From: Pseudomonas fluorescens
GTDB lineage: Bacteria > Pseudomonadota > Gammaproteobacteria > Pseudomonadales > Pseudomonadaceae
Direction of reading: 5' to 3'
DNA: 42,336 nt
Assembly (NCBI RefSeq): GCF_018614775.1
Contig: NZ_JAGGOF010000069.1
Coordinates: 1 to 42,336, forward strand
Below the pieces are notes generated by a model. That model had not been told where the DNA came from. It did no database searches and saw only the letters and a list, made by a program, of their open reading frames with translations. A program made the translations under genes and the position numbers. How positions within the stretch are numbered: the stretch's first letter is position 1; every line of letters starts with the position of its first letter. This document shows positions 1 to 10,198 of the stretch, one piece after another.

Positions 1-11
1 GCGCACCATAA

Positions 12-43
12 AAAAAACCCGCATCTCGCGATACGGGTTTTTT
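12..43 (-). terminator. Intrinsic terminator of the nuo operon
   Basis: Inverted repeat with arms at 12-21 and 34-43. The stem is four G-C pairs (CCCG/CGGG) flanked by A6/T6 tracts, so it can work in either direction. It lies 21 bp past the nuoN stop and is read on the minus strand as the end of the operon. The short G-C core is helped by the long U tract. Confidence 0.8.
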
Positions 44-64
44 CACAGCGACGAAGCCAGGCGA

Positions 65-1528
65 TCAGCCCGCCAGGCCCGCTTGCTGGACCAGGGTCAG
101 CAATGGCTGCGGGTACACGCCGAGGAAGAACGCCAACAGGGCGATGGCCAGCAGCATCACGCCGCCTGCCTTTTGCTCCCAGTGCAGTTCGGCGTCGTGG
201 CGACGCAGGTTCGGTTCCATCAGGTACAGGGTGACCATGACGCGCAGGTAGTAGAACACGCCGATGGCACTGCCCAGCACCAGGGAGCCGACCAGCCACC
301 ACTGGTGGGCCTCGACGCCGGTGGCGATGATGTAGAACTTGCCGATGAAGCCGGCGGTCAGCGGGATACCGGCCAGGGACAGCATCATCACGGTCAGCAC
401 GGCGGTCAGGTACGGGCGGCGCCAGAACAGGCCACGGTATTCGTACAGGGCATCGGCGTCGCGGCCCTTGTAAGGCGAGGACATCAGGGTGATCACGCCG
501 AACGCGCCGAGGCTGGTGATCACGTAGGTGACCAGGTACACGCCGATGGCTTCCATCGCCAGGCCCTTGCTGGCGATCAAGGCGATCAGCAGGTAGCCGA
601 AGTGGGCGATGGACGAGTAACCCAGCAGACGCTTGAGGTTGCTCTGGGTCAGCGCCAGCAGGTTACCGAACAGGATCGACGCGATGGCGATGACGGTCAG
701 TACGTTGCTCAACACACCGCTGTTGGCCACGGGCGAGATCTGGAACAACCGCACCATCACCGCGAACACCGCCACTTTCGAGGCGGTGGCCAGGAACGCC
801 GCCACCGGCGCCGGGGCGCCTTCGTAGACGTCCGGGGTCCAGAGGTGGAACGGCACCAGCGACAGCTTGAATGCCAGGCCGATCAGCATCATGCCCAGGC
901 CCAGTTGCGCGATCGGGCTTGGCAGGCCGGTGGCCGCCAGGGCCTGGCCGATGCCGGTGAAGCTCAGGGTCCCGGCTTCGGCGTAGAGCAGGGCCATGCC
1001 GAACAACAGGAACGCGGAACCGGCCGCCGACAGCACCATGTACTTGATGCCGGCTTCCAGGGAGCGCTTGTTGAAGAAGGCATAGGCCACCAGGCCGTAG
1101 ACCGGCACCGACAGCAGTTCCAGGCCGATGAACAGGCTGGCCAGGTGCTGCGCGCTGACCAGGACGAGGCCACCGGCGGCGGCCATCAGGATCAGCAGGT
1201 ACAGCTCTTCGCGGTTGCCCGGGTAACCCGAACCGCCATCGCCGAGGTAGGCGTGGGCGAGGGTGACGCAAGCCAGGGTGGCGACCAGGATCAGCGCCAT
1301 GTACAGGCAGGCGAAGCTGTCGATCTGGATCAGCGGCGTGACCGCCAGTGGCGCGACTTTAAGCGCCGGCAAAATCGACAGCAGGGCCAGGTTCAGCCCC
1401 GCCACCGAAAGCAGGAAGGTCTGTGAGTGATTGCGCCGCCAGGCGATCGCCAGCATCACCACGATGATCGTGGCGCTGGTGATCAACAGCGGCGCAAGCG
1501 CGATAAAGTGTTGAATCGTGAATTCCAT
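65..1528 (-). CDS. nuoN: NADH-quinone oxidoreductase subunit N
   Basis: Antiporter-like membrane subunit of complex I, 487 residues, about 14 transmembrane helices, in the inner membrane proton-pumping arm. The start at MEFTIQHF gives the usual family length; the open frame extends upstream by 46 codons, but that part overlaps nuoM coding sequence and has no NuoN character. Visible signatures are a membrane glutamate in the helix around E137 (GLELLSVPVYG) and the lysine K221 in FKLSLVPFHLW followed by TPDVYEGAP, the proton-path residues of Mrp-type subunits. It is the last gene of the operon, 7 bp after nuoM, and is followed by the terminator at 12-43. Confidence 0.97.
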   Translation of the reverse strand: MEFTIQHFIALAPLLITSATIIVVMLAIAWRRNHSQTFLLSVAGLNLALLSILPALKVAPLAVTPLIQIDSFACLYMALILVATLACVTLAHAYLGDGGSGYPGNREELYLLILMAAAGGLVLVSAQHLASLFIGLELLSVPVYGLVAYAFFNKRSLEAGIKYMVLSAAGSAFLLFGMALLYAEAGTLSFTGIGQALAATGLPSPIAQLGLGMMLIGLAFKLSLVPFHLWTPDVYEGAPAPVAAFLATASKVAVFAVMVRLFQISPVANSGVLSNVLTVIAIASILFGNLLALTQSNLKRLLGYSSIAHFGYLLIALIASKGLAMEAIGVYLVTYVITSLGAFGVITLMSSPYKGRDADALYEYRGLFWRRPYLTAVLTVMMLSLAGIPLTAGFIGKFYIIATGVEAHQWWLVGSLVLGSAIGVFYYLRVMVTLYLMEPNLRRHDAELHWEQKAGGVMLLAIALLAFFLGVYPQPLLTLVQQAGLAG

Positions 1529-1535
1529 AGCGCTC

Positions 1536-3068
1536 TTACCGGGCCGAAGCGAGTTGAGAGAAGGCGGTGCCGAGCCACTGCTGCACGCCATGCATCGTGG
1601 CGGCAGAGGTGTCGAGGAACGGTTGCGGGGAAACGCCGAGGTACACCAGCAGCACCGCAAGGCCAAGCACCATGATCAGTTCGCGACCGTCCATGCCACG
1701 CAGCACTTCGTCCGACTTGGCCGGACCGAAGTAGGCGCGGTGGATCATGATCAGCGAGTAGACCGAACCGAACACCAGACCAGACGTCGCGATGGCCGTG
1801 ATCCATGGCGCGCTGACGAACGAGCCGATCAGGATCAGGAACTCGCCGACGAAGTTGCCGGTACCCGGCAAGCCCAGGGAGGCGGCGGCGAAGAACAGGC
1901 TGATGGCCGGCAGGTAGGCGATGCGCGACCAGATGCCGCCCATTTCGCGCATGTCCCGGGTGTGCAGGCGCTCGTACAATTGGCCGCTGAGGATAAACAG
2001 TGCCGCCGCCGACAAGCCGTGGGCGAGCATCTGGATCACCGCGCCTTGCAGGGCGAGCTGGCTGCCGGAGTAGATCCCGATCAGCACGAAGCCCATGTGC
2101 GAGACACTGGAGAAGGCGATCAGGCGCTTGATGTCGGTCTGGGCGAACGCCAGGAACGCACCGTAGAAAATCCCGATCAGGCCCAGGGTCATGGCGATGG
2201 GCGCGAACTCGGCCGAAGCGTTGGGGAACATCGGCAGGGCAAAGCGCAGCAGGCCGTAGGCCGCCGTTTTCAGCAGGATACCGGCCAGGTCCACGGAACC
2301 TGCGGTCGGCGCCTGGGCGTGGGCGTCCGGCAGCCAGGAGTGGAACGGCACCACCGGCAGCTTCACCGCGAAGGCGATGAAGAAGCCCAGCATCAGCACG
2401 TACTCGGTGGTGCGCGACATCTGCACTTTCAACAGGTCGGCGTAGTTGAAGGTAATCACGCCGGTGTTGTTGAAGTTGACCAGCACCAGGCCCAGGATCG
2501 CCACCAACATGATCAGGCCGGAAGCCTGGGTGAAGATGAAGAACTTGGTCGCCGCGTAGATCCGGGTTTTCTTGCCGTCCGAAGAACTGTGACCCCAGAG
2601 CGCGATGAGGAAGTACATCGGCACCAGCATCATTTCCCAGAAGAAGAAGAACATGAACAGGTCGAGCGCCAGGAACACGCCGACGACACCGCCCAGGATC
2701 CACATCAGGTTCAGGTGGAAGAAACCGACGTGACGCTGGATCTCTTTCCAGGAGCAGAGTACCGAGAGGATACCCAGCAGGCCGGTCAGCAGGATCATCA
2801 GCAGCGACAGGCCGTCGAGGGCCAGGTGCACGCTGATGCCGAAGCGCGCGATCCACAGGTGCTTGAATTCAAGCGCCCAGGTCGGGTTGGCGCCAGGCGC
2901 CGGGGCAAATGAGAAGTCGCCGGTCGCCCACAGCCAGAGGCCGAGCGCGAGTTCCAGGGACATGGTCAGCAGCGCAATCCAGCGCGGGAGCGTGGAGCTG
3001 GAGCGCTCCGCGATCCAGCACAGCAGGCCGCCGATGAAGGGGATCAGGATTAGCCAGGGCAGAATCAT
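1536..3068 (-). CDS. nuoM: NADH-quinone oxidoreductase subunit M
   Basis: Antiporter-like proton-pumping subunit of complex I in the inner membrane, 510 residues, almost entirely hydrophobic helices (about 14). The key charged residues are in place: E145 in FFWEMMLVPMY and K236 in AVKLPVVPFHSWLPDAHAQAP, equivalent to the essential Glu/Lys pair of E. coli NuoM. The start is an ATG at 3068, with nuoL ending 39 bp upstream. It sits between nuoL and nuoN as in E. coli, and its length is normal for the family. Confidence 0.98.
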   Translation of the reverse strand: MILPWLILIPFIGGLLCWIAERSSSTLPRWIALLTMSLELALGLWLWATGDFSFAPAPGANPTWALEFKHLWIARFGISVHLALDGLSLLMILLTGLLGILSVLCSWKEIQRHVGFFHLNLMWILGGVVGVFLALDLFMFFFFWEMMLVPMYFLIALWGHSSSDGKKTRIYAATKFFIFTQASGLIMLVAILGLVLVNFNNTGVITFNYADLLKVQMSRTTEYVLMLGFFIAFAVKLPVVPFHSWLPDAHAQAPTAGSVDLAGILLKTAAYGLLRFALPMFPNASAEFAPIAMTLGLIGIFYGAFLAFAQTDIKRLIAFSSVSHMGFVLIGIYSGSQLALQGAVIQMLAHGLSAAALFILSGQLYERLHTRDMREMGGIWSRIAYLPAISLFFAAASLGLPGTGNFVGEFLILIGSFVSAPWITAIATSGLVFGSVYSLIMIHRAYFGPAKSDEVLRGMDGRELIMVLGLAVLLVYLGVSPQPFLDTSAATMHGVQQWLGTAFSQLASAR

Positions 3069-3107
3069 GACGGGCTCGTTTCCTTTCGCAAGTTCGCAAG
3101 GTTCATA

Positions 3108-4961
3108 TCAGACCGCTACCAGCACGATGGCGCCGATAACCAGCACGGCGCCAGCCGCCATGGAAGCCGCATACCAACGCAGTTGACCGGTCTCGGTACG
3201 GCTCAGGGCCGTGTGGCCGCCCTTGGCCATGCGCGGGATCAGGCCAATGGTCTGGTCGAGCGGGTCTTTGCGCAGAATGTGGCTGATCGCAAGGTATGGC
3301 TTGACGAACAGTTTGTCGTAGATCCAGTCGAAGCCCCAGGCGGCGAACCACCAGGCCGAAAGCACACGGCCGAGGCCGCTGTTGGCGATCGCCGTGACGA
3401 AACGACGCTTGCCCAGGAACAGCAGGGCGGCCAGCAGGATGCCCGCCAGGGCGATGGCGCCCGAGGCGATTTCCAGGCTGTGCTTGGCTTCGCCGCCGGC
3501 ATGGCCGACGCTCTGCGGCAGCACGCCGTGCAGTGGCGGGGCAATCATGGCGCCGACGAAGGTCGACAGCACGATCAGCACCGACAGCGGCAGCCAATGG
3601 GCAATGCCGTGGCCGGCGTGGGCTTCGGTCTTGGCTTCACCGTGGAACGCGATGAAGATCAGGCGGAAGGTGTACAGCGAGGTCATGAACGCACCCACCA
3701 GGCCGGCATAGAGCAGGCCCTGGTTACCGCTGGCGAACGCTTCCCAGAGGATCTCGTCCTTGGAGTAGAAGCCGGCGGTGACCAATGGCAAGGCCGCCAG
3801 GGCCGCGCCGCCAACGATGAAGCTGGCGTAGGCCAGCGGCAGTTTCTTCCACAGGCCACCCATCTTGAAGATGTTCTGCTCGTGGTGGCAGGCAACGATC
3901 ACCGCACCGGAGGCAAGGAACAGCAGGGCCTTGAAGAAGGCGTGGGTCATCAGGTGGAAGATCGCGCCTTCCCAGGCACCGACGCCCAGGGCCAGGAACA
4001 TGTAGCCGATCTGGCTCATGGTCGAGTAGGCGAGGATGCGCTTGATGTCGGTCTGCACCAGTGCGGCAAAACCGGCCAGCACCAGGGTCACGCCACCGAC
4101 GATGCCGACCAGGTGCAGGATGTCCGGCGCCAGGGCGAACAGGCCGTGGGTACGGGCGATCAGGTAGACGCCCGCGGTGACCATGGTCGCGGCGTGGATC
4201 AGCGCCGACACCGGGGTCGGGCCGGCCATCGCGTCCGCCAGCCAGGTCTGCAGTGGCAGTTGCGCGGATTTACCGACCGCGCCGCCCAGCAGCATCAGGG
4301 TCGCAAGGACGATCCAGAAGTCGCCGACCTTGAAGTGCTCGGGTGCCTTGACCAGCAGTTCCTGGATATTCAGCGTGCCCAGCTGTTGGAACAGGATGAA
4401 CAGGCCGATGGCCATGAACACGTCGCCGATGCGGGTGACGATGAACGCCTTGAGTGCCGCGTTACCATTGTTGCGGTTGCTGTAGTAGAAACCGATCAAC
4501 AGGTACGAGCACAGGCCCACGCCTTCCCAGCCGAAGTACAGGAACAACAGGTTATCGCCGAGCACCAGGAACAGCATGCTGGCGATGAACAGGTTGGTGT
4601 AGGCGAAGAACCGCGAGTAGCCGTTTTCACCGCGCATGTACCATGAGGCGAACAGGTGGATCAGGAAACCCACACCGACCACGACGCCAAGCATGGTGAT
4701 CGACAGGCCGTCGATGTACAGGGCGAAGTTCGGCGTGAAGCCTTCCACCGCCATCCAGCGCCACAGCACCAGGGTGTAGTGACCACCCTCGGGTGGCGCG
4801 ACGTTGAACTGCCAGATCACGTAGGCGGCGACAATCGCCGACAGGCCGATGGAGCCGACACCGATCAGCGCCGAGAGGTTTTCCGAGAAGCGGCCGCGTG
4901 AAAACGACAGCAGCAGGAAACCGATGAGGGGAAATACGAAAGTCAGAAAGATCAGGTTCAT
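3108..4961 (-). CDS. nuoL: NADH-quinone oxidoreductase subunit L
   Basis: Distal antiporter-like subunit of complex I, 617 residues. It carries the Mrp-type core with E146 ([13 protein letters not shown]) and K231 ([17 protein letters not shown]), and a long C-terminal part expected to form the lateral helix that runs along NuoM and NuoN. The ATG at 4959-4961 overlaps the nuoK stop by 4 bp (ATGA), which suggests translational coupling. Length and motifs are typical, with no interruption. Confidence 0.98.
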
Positions 4962-5266
4962 CCGCGCATCTCACTGGCAGCGTCAATATCCAGAGTGTGG
5001 AAGCGGCGATACAGCTGCAACAGAATCGCCAGGCCGATACTGGCCTCGGCGGCTGCCAGGCTGATCACCAGGATGAACATGATCTGTCCATCCGGTTGCG
5101 CCCAGCGAGCGCCCGCGACGATGAAGGCCAGGGCGGAGGCATTCATCATGACCTCCAGGCTCATCAGCACGAACAGAATGTTGCGGCGGACCATCAGGCC
5201 GACCAGACCGAGACAGAACAGGATGCCGGCAACCGCCAGGCCATGTTCGAGAGGGATAGCAGGCAT
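4958..5266 (-). CDS. nuoK: NADH-quinone oxidoreductase subunit K
   Basis: Small three-helix membrane subunit of complex I, 102 residues from MPAIPLEHG. An in-frame extension of 19 codons exists upstream but runs into nuoJ and is not NuoK-like, so the start at 5266 is preferred. Buried glutamates E38 (MSLEVMMNA) and E74 ([10 protein letters not shown]) match the conserved pair needed for proton transfer. It starts 4 bp after nuoJ ends and overlaps nuoL by 4 bp. Confidence 0.97.
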
Positions 5267-5270
5267 GTGA

Positions 5271-5771
5271 TTACTCCTTCGCCTCGTTACGGCCCAAATG
5301 GAACGCCGTGACGGCTGCGGCAAGCAGCAGCATCGAGGCGAGTTCGACCACCAGCAGGTACGGGCCGAACAGGCTGATGCCCACGGCTTTCGGACCTACG
5401 GTGGCGTGGCCGATGGCCTGGCCGCTCTGGTGAGCGAACAGCACGTACAGCAGTTCACCCAGCAGCAGGGCGGCGAGGATTACCGGGCCTGCCCAGATGC
5501 CGGGCTTGAGCCAGTTGCGCTCCTGCTGAACCGAGGCCGGGCCCAGGTTCAGCATCATCACCACGAACACGAACAGCACCATGATGGCGCCGGCGTAGGC
5601 GATCACTTCCAGCGCACCGGCAAACGGCGCGCCGAGGGCGAAGAAGGTCATGGCCACGGCGATCAGCGAAATGATCAGGTAGAGCAGGGCATGTATGGGG
5701 TTGGTGTTGGTGACCACACGAAGCGTGGACACCACCGCGATACCCGATGCGAAATAGAAAGCGAATTCCAT
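5271..5771 (-). CDS. nuoJ: NADH-quinone oxidoreductase subunit J
   Basis: Membrane subunit of complex I, 166 residues with five predicted helices, located next to NuoK, NuoA and NuoH at the junction of the membrane and peripheral arms. The conserved segment is [20 protein letters not shown], the helix that carries the pi-bulge in known structures. The ATG at 5769-5771 follows nuoI by 9 bp. The poorly conserved C-terminus ends in a charged tail (NEAKE). Confidence 0.97.
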
Positions 5772-5780
5772 CTTTCTTCC

Positions 5781-6329
5781 TTAAGGCAGCAAGCTCTTCA
5801 CGTTGATCGGTTCGGCTTCGTTCTGCGCGGCGCCTTTGGGCTTACCGGCAATCGCCATACCTGCAACACGATAGAAGTTGTAATCAGGGTTTTTACCGGG
5901 ACCGGAAATCAGCAAATCTTCTTTCTCGTACACCAGGTCCTGACGTTTGAAATCCGCCATTTCGAAATCCGGCGTGAGCTGGATCGCGGTGGTCGGGCAT
6001 GCTTCCTCGCAGAGGCCGCAGAAAATGCAGCGCGAGAAGTTGATGCGGAAGAAGTCCGGGTACCAGCGACCGTCTTCGGTTTCGGCTTTCTGCAACGAAA
6101 TGCAGCCCACCGGGCAAGCCACGGCGCACAGGTTGCACGCTACGCAGCGTTCTTCGCCGTCGGGGTCGCGGGTCAGCACGATGCGGCCGCGATAACGCGG
6201 TGCCAGATAGACCTGCTCTTCGGGGTATTGCAGGGTGTCGCGCTTGCGAAAGCCATGGCCGAAGATCATGACCAGGCTTCGCAGTTGGGTACCGGTACCC
6301 TTAACGATGTCGCCAATATATTTGAACAT
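5781..6329 (-). CDS. nuoI: NADH-quinone oxidoreductase subunit I (2x4Fe-4S)
   Basis: Ferredoxin-like subunit of the complex I peripheral arm, 182 residues. Two complete 4Fe-4S motifs carry clusters N6a and N6b: C62, C65, C68, C72 and C101, C104, C107, C111. They pass electrons from NuoG to the terminal N2 cluster in NuoB. The amphipathic N-terminus (MFKYIGDIVKGTG) is the membrane-proximal part. It lies 11 bp after nuoH, with a normal family length. Confidence 0.98.
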   Translation of the reverse strand: MFKYIGDIVKGTGTQLRSLVMIFGHGFRKRDTLQYPEEQVYLAPRYRGRIVLTRDPDGEERCVACNLCAVACPVGCISLQKAETEDGRWYPDFFRINFSRCIFCGLCEEACPTTAIQLTPDFEMADFKRQDLVYEKEDLLISGPGKNPDYNFYRVAGMAIAGKPKGAAQNEAEPINVKSLLP

Positions 6330-6340
6330 GGGTCAAATCC

Positions 6341-7345
6341 TCACTGAACCGCGGCCGGCGCGTTCATCAAAACGATCGCAGCGGTCACCAGCATGTTGAT
6401 CAGGGTCAGCGGCAGGCAGAATTTCCAGCTGAAGTCCATCACCTGGTCGTAGCGTGGGCGCGGGATCGAGGCGCGCAGCAGGACGAATAGCATGATGAAG
6501 AACGCGGTCTTCAAGGCGAACCAGACGAAGGACAGTTGCGGCAGGATGCCGAACGGACCGTGCCAGCCACCGAAGAACAGCGTCACCAGCAACGCCGAGA
6601 TCAGGATGATGCCGATGTATTCGCCAACGAAGAACATGCCCCATTTCATGCCGGCGTATTCAATGTGGTAACCGTCGGCCAGTTCCTGTTCCGCTTCCGG
6701 CTGGTCGAAGGGGTGACGGTGAGTCACGGCCACGCCGGCGATGAAGAAGGTACAGAAACCGAAGAACTGCGGAATGATGAACCACAGGTTCTGCGCCTGG
6801 TACTCGACGATGTCGCGCATGTTGAACGAGCCGGCCTGGATCACGATGCCCATGAGCGACAAGCCCATGAACACTTCGTAGGACACGGTCTGGGCCGAGG
6901 CCCGCAGGCTGCCGAGCAGGGCGAACTTGTTGTTGCTCGACCAGCCGGCGAACAGCACTGCGTACACCGACAGGCCGGCCATGGCGAAGAAGAACAGCAG
7001 GCCGATGTTCAGGTCCGCCACGCCCCAGGTCGGGGTGATCGGGATGATCGCGAAGGCAATCAGCAAGGCGCTCATGGCCACGACCGGTGCCAGGGTGAAG
7101 ATCACCTTGTCGGCAAACGGTGGCGTCCAGTCTTCCTTGAAGAACATTTTGACCATGTCGGCGGCGATCTGGAACATGCCGAACGGGCCGACGCGGTTCG
7201 GACCGTAGCGGTCCTGCCACCAGCCCAGCAGGCGACGTTCGACGAAGCTCAGCAGTGCACCGCAGACCACCACGGCCAGCAGCACCACGATGGCCTTGAT
7301 GACCGTCAGGATCACATCGATCACTTCAGGGGTGAACCAGGTCAT
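6341..7345 (-). CDS. nuoH: NADH-quinone oxidoreductase subunit H
   Basis: Membrane subunit that forms much of the quinone-binding chamber of complex I, 334 residues, about 8 to 9 helices. Seen in the sequence are the conserved RYGPNRVGPFG loop near residues 46-56 and the acidic loop HPFDQPEAEQELADGYHIEY, both family hallmarks facing the quinone site. The ATG at 7343-7345 overlaps the nuoG stop (ATGA, 4 bp), so the two are likely translationally coupled. Confidence 0.98.
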   Translation of the reverse strand: MTWFTPEVIDVILTVIKAIVVLLAVVVCGALLSFVERRLLGWWQDRYGPNRVGPFGMFQIAADMVKMFFKEDWTPPFADKVIFTLAPVVAMSALLIAFAIIPITPTWGVADLNIGLLFFFAMAGLSVYAVLFAGWSSNNKFALLGSLRASAQTVSYEVFMGLSLMGIVIQAGSFNMRDIVEYQAQNLWFIIPQFFGFCTFFIAGVAVTHRHPFDQPEAEQELADGYHIEYAGMKWGMFFVGEYIGIILISALLVTLFFGGWHGPFGILPQLSFVWFALKTAFFIMLFVLLRASIPRPRYDQVMDFSWKFCLPLTLINMLVTAAIVLMNAPAAVQ

Positions 7346-10056
7346 TGCGCTGCCTCCTGCAGACCGTCGACGGTTTTGCCGAATACCGCTGGCGGGATGC
7401 CCGCCAGGCCGGCCGGCAAGGCTACCAGGCCGGCGCCCAATGCTTCATTGATACGCAGTGGCAGACGCAGGGTCTGGCCGGCCACGCTCAGGCTCAGCAG
7501 GGCACCGTCGTTGACGCCCAGGCGATCGGCTTCGGACTTGGCCAGCGCCACGTAGGCGGCCGGGATGCGTTCCTGTACCGGCGCGGCCTTGGACGAGTTC
7601 TCTTCGCTGCCGAACAGGTGATGGAACGGCACCACCTGCCAGGTGCCCGGCGCCGGGTTGAAGGCGCGCGGCACGCTGGCGAACCAGCTGAGGCCATCGC
7701 CCTGGCTTTCGATCAGGCGGGTGCCCGGGTCACCGGCACGCAGGTGACCACCGACTTCGTCCTGGAACTTGTTCCAGGCTTGCGGCGAGTTCCAGCCCGG
7801 CGACCAGGCGAACGGCACTTGCGAGCGCGGTTCGGCGGAGCCCGAGTAACCTTCCATGGAGAAGGCGAACGCGGTGTCGTTGTCTTGCGGGGTGCGCGGC
7901 TCATGTACGCTGATGTTGGCGCGCATGGCCGTGCGGCCGGAGTAGCGCAGCGGTTCACGGGCCAGTTTCAGGCCCTTGATGCGGAACGCGGCCGACGGCG
8001 CGGCGTCGACAATGCCGGCCAGTTGCGCGCTGCTCGAAGCCACGGCGGCGGTGACGTGATCCAGCTGCGTCCAGTCGATCGGCTGGTTGAGCAGGGTCGC
8101 GCGCAGGGCGTGCAGCCAGCGCCAGCCTTCGTGGACCAGGATGCTTGCATCCAGGTATTGCGGGTCGAAGACCTGGAAGAAGCGCTGGGCGCGACCTTCC
8201 TGGCTGACCAGCGTACCGTCGCCTTCAGCGAAGCTCGCCGCCGGCAGCACCAAGTGGGCGCGGTCGGTGGTGGCGGTCTTCTGGTGGTCGGCGACGATCA
8301 GCACTTTCGCGGCGTTCAACGCAGCGTCCACACGAGCGTTATCGGTGCGGGTGAAGAGGTCGTTTTCCAGCACCACGATGGCGTCGGCGTTGCCGTCGAT
8401 CACCGCTTGCAGGGCGGCATCGACCGATTCGCCACCGAGCATGGCCAGGCCGAGGCTGTTGGCTTCCGGCACGACCAGGCTGATGGAGCCGTTTTTCTCG
8501 CGCAGCTTCAGGGCCTTGGCGATGTTGGCGGCGGCTTCGATCAACGCCTTGGAACCCAGGGAGGTGCCGGCGATGATCAAGGGGCGCTTGGCCGCGAGCA
8601 GGGCGTCGGCGATGCGCTGGACCAGGGCGGCGGCTTCGCTGTCCAGGCCTTCGACGGCCGGGGCGCTGGCGTCCAGGGCGTGGGCCACGGCAAAGCCGAT
8701 GCGGGCCAGGTCGTCAGGCGCAGCGTGAACGCATTCTTCGGCGACGTCGTCGAGCTTGGTTTCGGCGAGGCTGGCAATGAACAGCGGGTTCAGCGCGTCC
8801 TGGCCGATGTTCTTCACGGCGGCGTCGAGCCAAGGCTGGACGCGCATGGCGTCGGCCATGGCCTCGGCCTTGCCCTTGACCGACTGGCGCAGGGCCAGGG
8901 CCATGCGCGCGGCGGTCTGGGTCAGGTCTTCGCCGAGGACGAAGACTGCGTCGTGGTCTTCGATGTCACGCATCGTCGGCACGGGTAGCGGGCTGTCCTT
9001 GAGCACTTGCAGCACCAGGCGCAGGCGTTCCAGCTCAGCGGCTTCGATGCCGCTGTAGAAGTGCTCGGCACCGACCAGTTCACGCAGCGCGTAGTTGCTT
9101 TCCAGGCTGGCCCGTGGCGAGCCGATGCCAACGATGTTGCGTCCGCGCAGCAGCTCGGCGGCCTTGTCCAATGCCTGATCCAGGCTCAGCTTGGTGCCGT
9201 CTGCCAGCAGCGGCTGGCGCGGACGGTCGGTGCGGTTGACGTAGCCATAGCCGAAGCGGCCACGGTCGCAGAGGAAATACTGGTTCACCGAACCGTTGTA
9301 GCGGTTCTCGATGCGACGCAGTTCACCGTAGCGCTCGCCCGGGCTGATGTTGCAACCGCTGGAGCAGCCGTGGCAGATGCTTGGCGAGAACTGCATGTCC
9401 CACTTGCGGTTGTAGCGCTCGGAGTGGGTCTTGTCGGTGAACACACCGGTCGGGCAGACCTCGGTGAGGTTGCCGGAGAACTCGCTTTCCAGGGTGCCGT
9501 CTTCAACGCGACCGAAGTACACGTTGTCGTGGGCGCCGAATACGCCCAGGTCGGTACCGCCGGCGTAATCCTTGTAGTAACGCACGCAGCGGTAGCAGGC
9601 GATGCAGCGGTTCATCTCGTGGGAGATGAACGGGCCCAGTTGCTGGTTCTGGTGGGTGCGTTTCTTGAAGCGATAACGGCGCTCGTTGTGGCCGGTCATC
9701 ACGGTCATGTCTTGCAGGTGGCAGTGGCCGCCTTCCTCACAGACCGGGCAGTCGTGAGGGTGGTTGGTCATCAGCCATTCGACGACGCTGGCGCGGAACA
9801 CTTTCGCTTCTTCGTCGTCGATGGAGATCCAGCTGCCGTCGGTGGCGGGGGTCATGCAGGACATGACGATCCGACCACGCTTGTCGTTTTCGTCGGTGTA
9901 CTGCTTGACCGCGCACTGGCGACAGGCGCCAACGCTGCCAAGGGCGGGGTGCCAGCAGAAATAAGGAATGTCGAGGCCCAGCGACAGACATGCCTGTAAC
10001 AGGTTGTCTGCGCCATCGACTTCGAGCTCTTTGCCGTCTACGTGGATAGTGGCCAT
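7342..10056 (-). CDS. nuoG: NADH-quinone oxidoreductase subunit G
   Basis: Largest peripheral subunit of complex I, 904 residues, carrying several Fe-S clusters. Ligands seen: a 2Fe-2S site (C34, C45, C48, C67), the His-ligated 4Fe-4S N5 site (H99, C103, C106, C112), the N4 site (C151, C154, C157, C201) and the extra N7 site (C228, C231, C235, C263), which only some bacteria such as E. coli keep. The rest is a molybdopterin-oxidoreductase-like fold without an evident cofactor role. The start at 10056 is preceded by an unusual 142-bp gap after nuoF. The 3' end overlaps nuoH by 4 bp. Confidence 0.98.
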   Translation of the reverse strand: MATIHVDGKELEVDGADNLLQACLSLGLDIPYFCWHPALGSVGACRQCAVKQYTDENDKRGRIVMSCMTPATDGSWISIDDEEAKVFRASVVEWLMTNHPHDCPVCEEGGHCHLQDMTVMTGHNERRYRFKKRTHQNQQLGPFISHEMNRCIACYRCVRYYKDYAGGTDLGVFGAHDNVYFGRVEDGTLESEFSGNLTEVCPTGVFTDKTHSERYNRKWDMQFSPSICHGCSSGCNISPGERYGELRRIENRYNGSVNQYFLCDRGRFGYGYVNRTDRPRQPLLADGTKLSLDQALDKAAELLRGRNIVGIGSPRASLESNYALRELVGAEHFYSGIEAAELERLRLVLQVLKDSPLPVPTMRDIEDHDAVFVLGEDLTQTAARMALALRQSVKGKAEAMADAMRVQPWLDAAVKNIGQDALNPLFIASLAETKLDDVAEECVHAAPDDLARIGFAVAHALDASAPAVEGLDSEAAALVQRIADALLAAKRPLIIAGTSLGSKALIEAAANIAKALKLREKNGSISLVVPEANSLGLAMLGGESVDAALQAVIDGNADAIVVLENDLFTRTDNARVDAALNAAKVLIVADHQKTATTDRAHLVLPAASFAEGDGTLVSQEGRAQRFFQVFDPQYLDASILVHEGWRWLHALRATLLNQPIDWTQLDHVTAAVASSSAQLAGIVDAAPSAAFRIKGLKLAREPLRYSGRTAMRANISVHEPRTPQDNDTAFAFSMEGYSGSAEPRSQVPFAWSPGWNSPQAWNKFQDEVGGHLRAGDPGTRLIESQGDGLSWFASVPRAFNPAPGTWQVVPFHHLFGSEENSSKAAPVQERIPAAYVALAKSEADRLGVNDGALLSLSVAGQTLRLPLRINEALGAGLVALPAGLAGIPPAVFGKTVDGLQEAAQ

Positions 10057-10157
10057 GGTTCAAAGTTCTTCGTTGGCCCGGTGTCAGCGGGCGTGGCTAA
10101 TGGAATCTTGTCATTGGTCCGAATCCAAACAGCCTCGGTGAAAGGCGTCATCGGACG

Positions 10158-10189
10158 AAAGGCGAAGGGCACGGACCCTTTGCCTTTTT
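10158..10189 (+). other. Hairpin in the nuoF-nuoG gap, terminator-like on the plus strand
   Basis: Arms 10158-10169 and 10176-10187 pair over 12 bp with one mismatch around a 6-nt loop. On the plus strand the stem is followed by T5 (10185-10189), which looks like an intrinsic terminator antisense to nuo. On the minus strand, the sense of the operon, the following run is only TTT, so it would act as a pausing, processing or mRNA-stability hairpin rather than a full stop. Confidence 0.5.
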
Positions 10190-10198
10190 AAAGCGTCG

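Noticed and set aside
83..4646. Long open frames (447, 464, 487 codons and others) on the plus strand opposite nuoN, nuoM and nuoL, and similar ones opposite idh, clpA and ftsK
   Set aside because: They are rich in Gln, His, Arg, Asp and Val and have no recognisable domains, as expected for the complement of high-G+C coding sequence. The opposite strand encodes clear conserved proteins.
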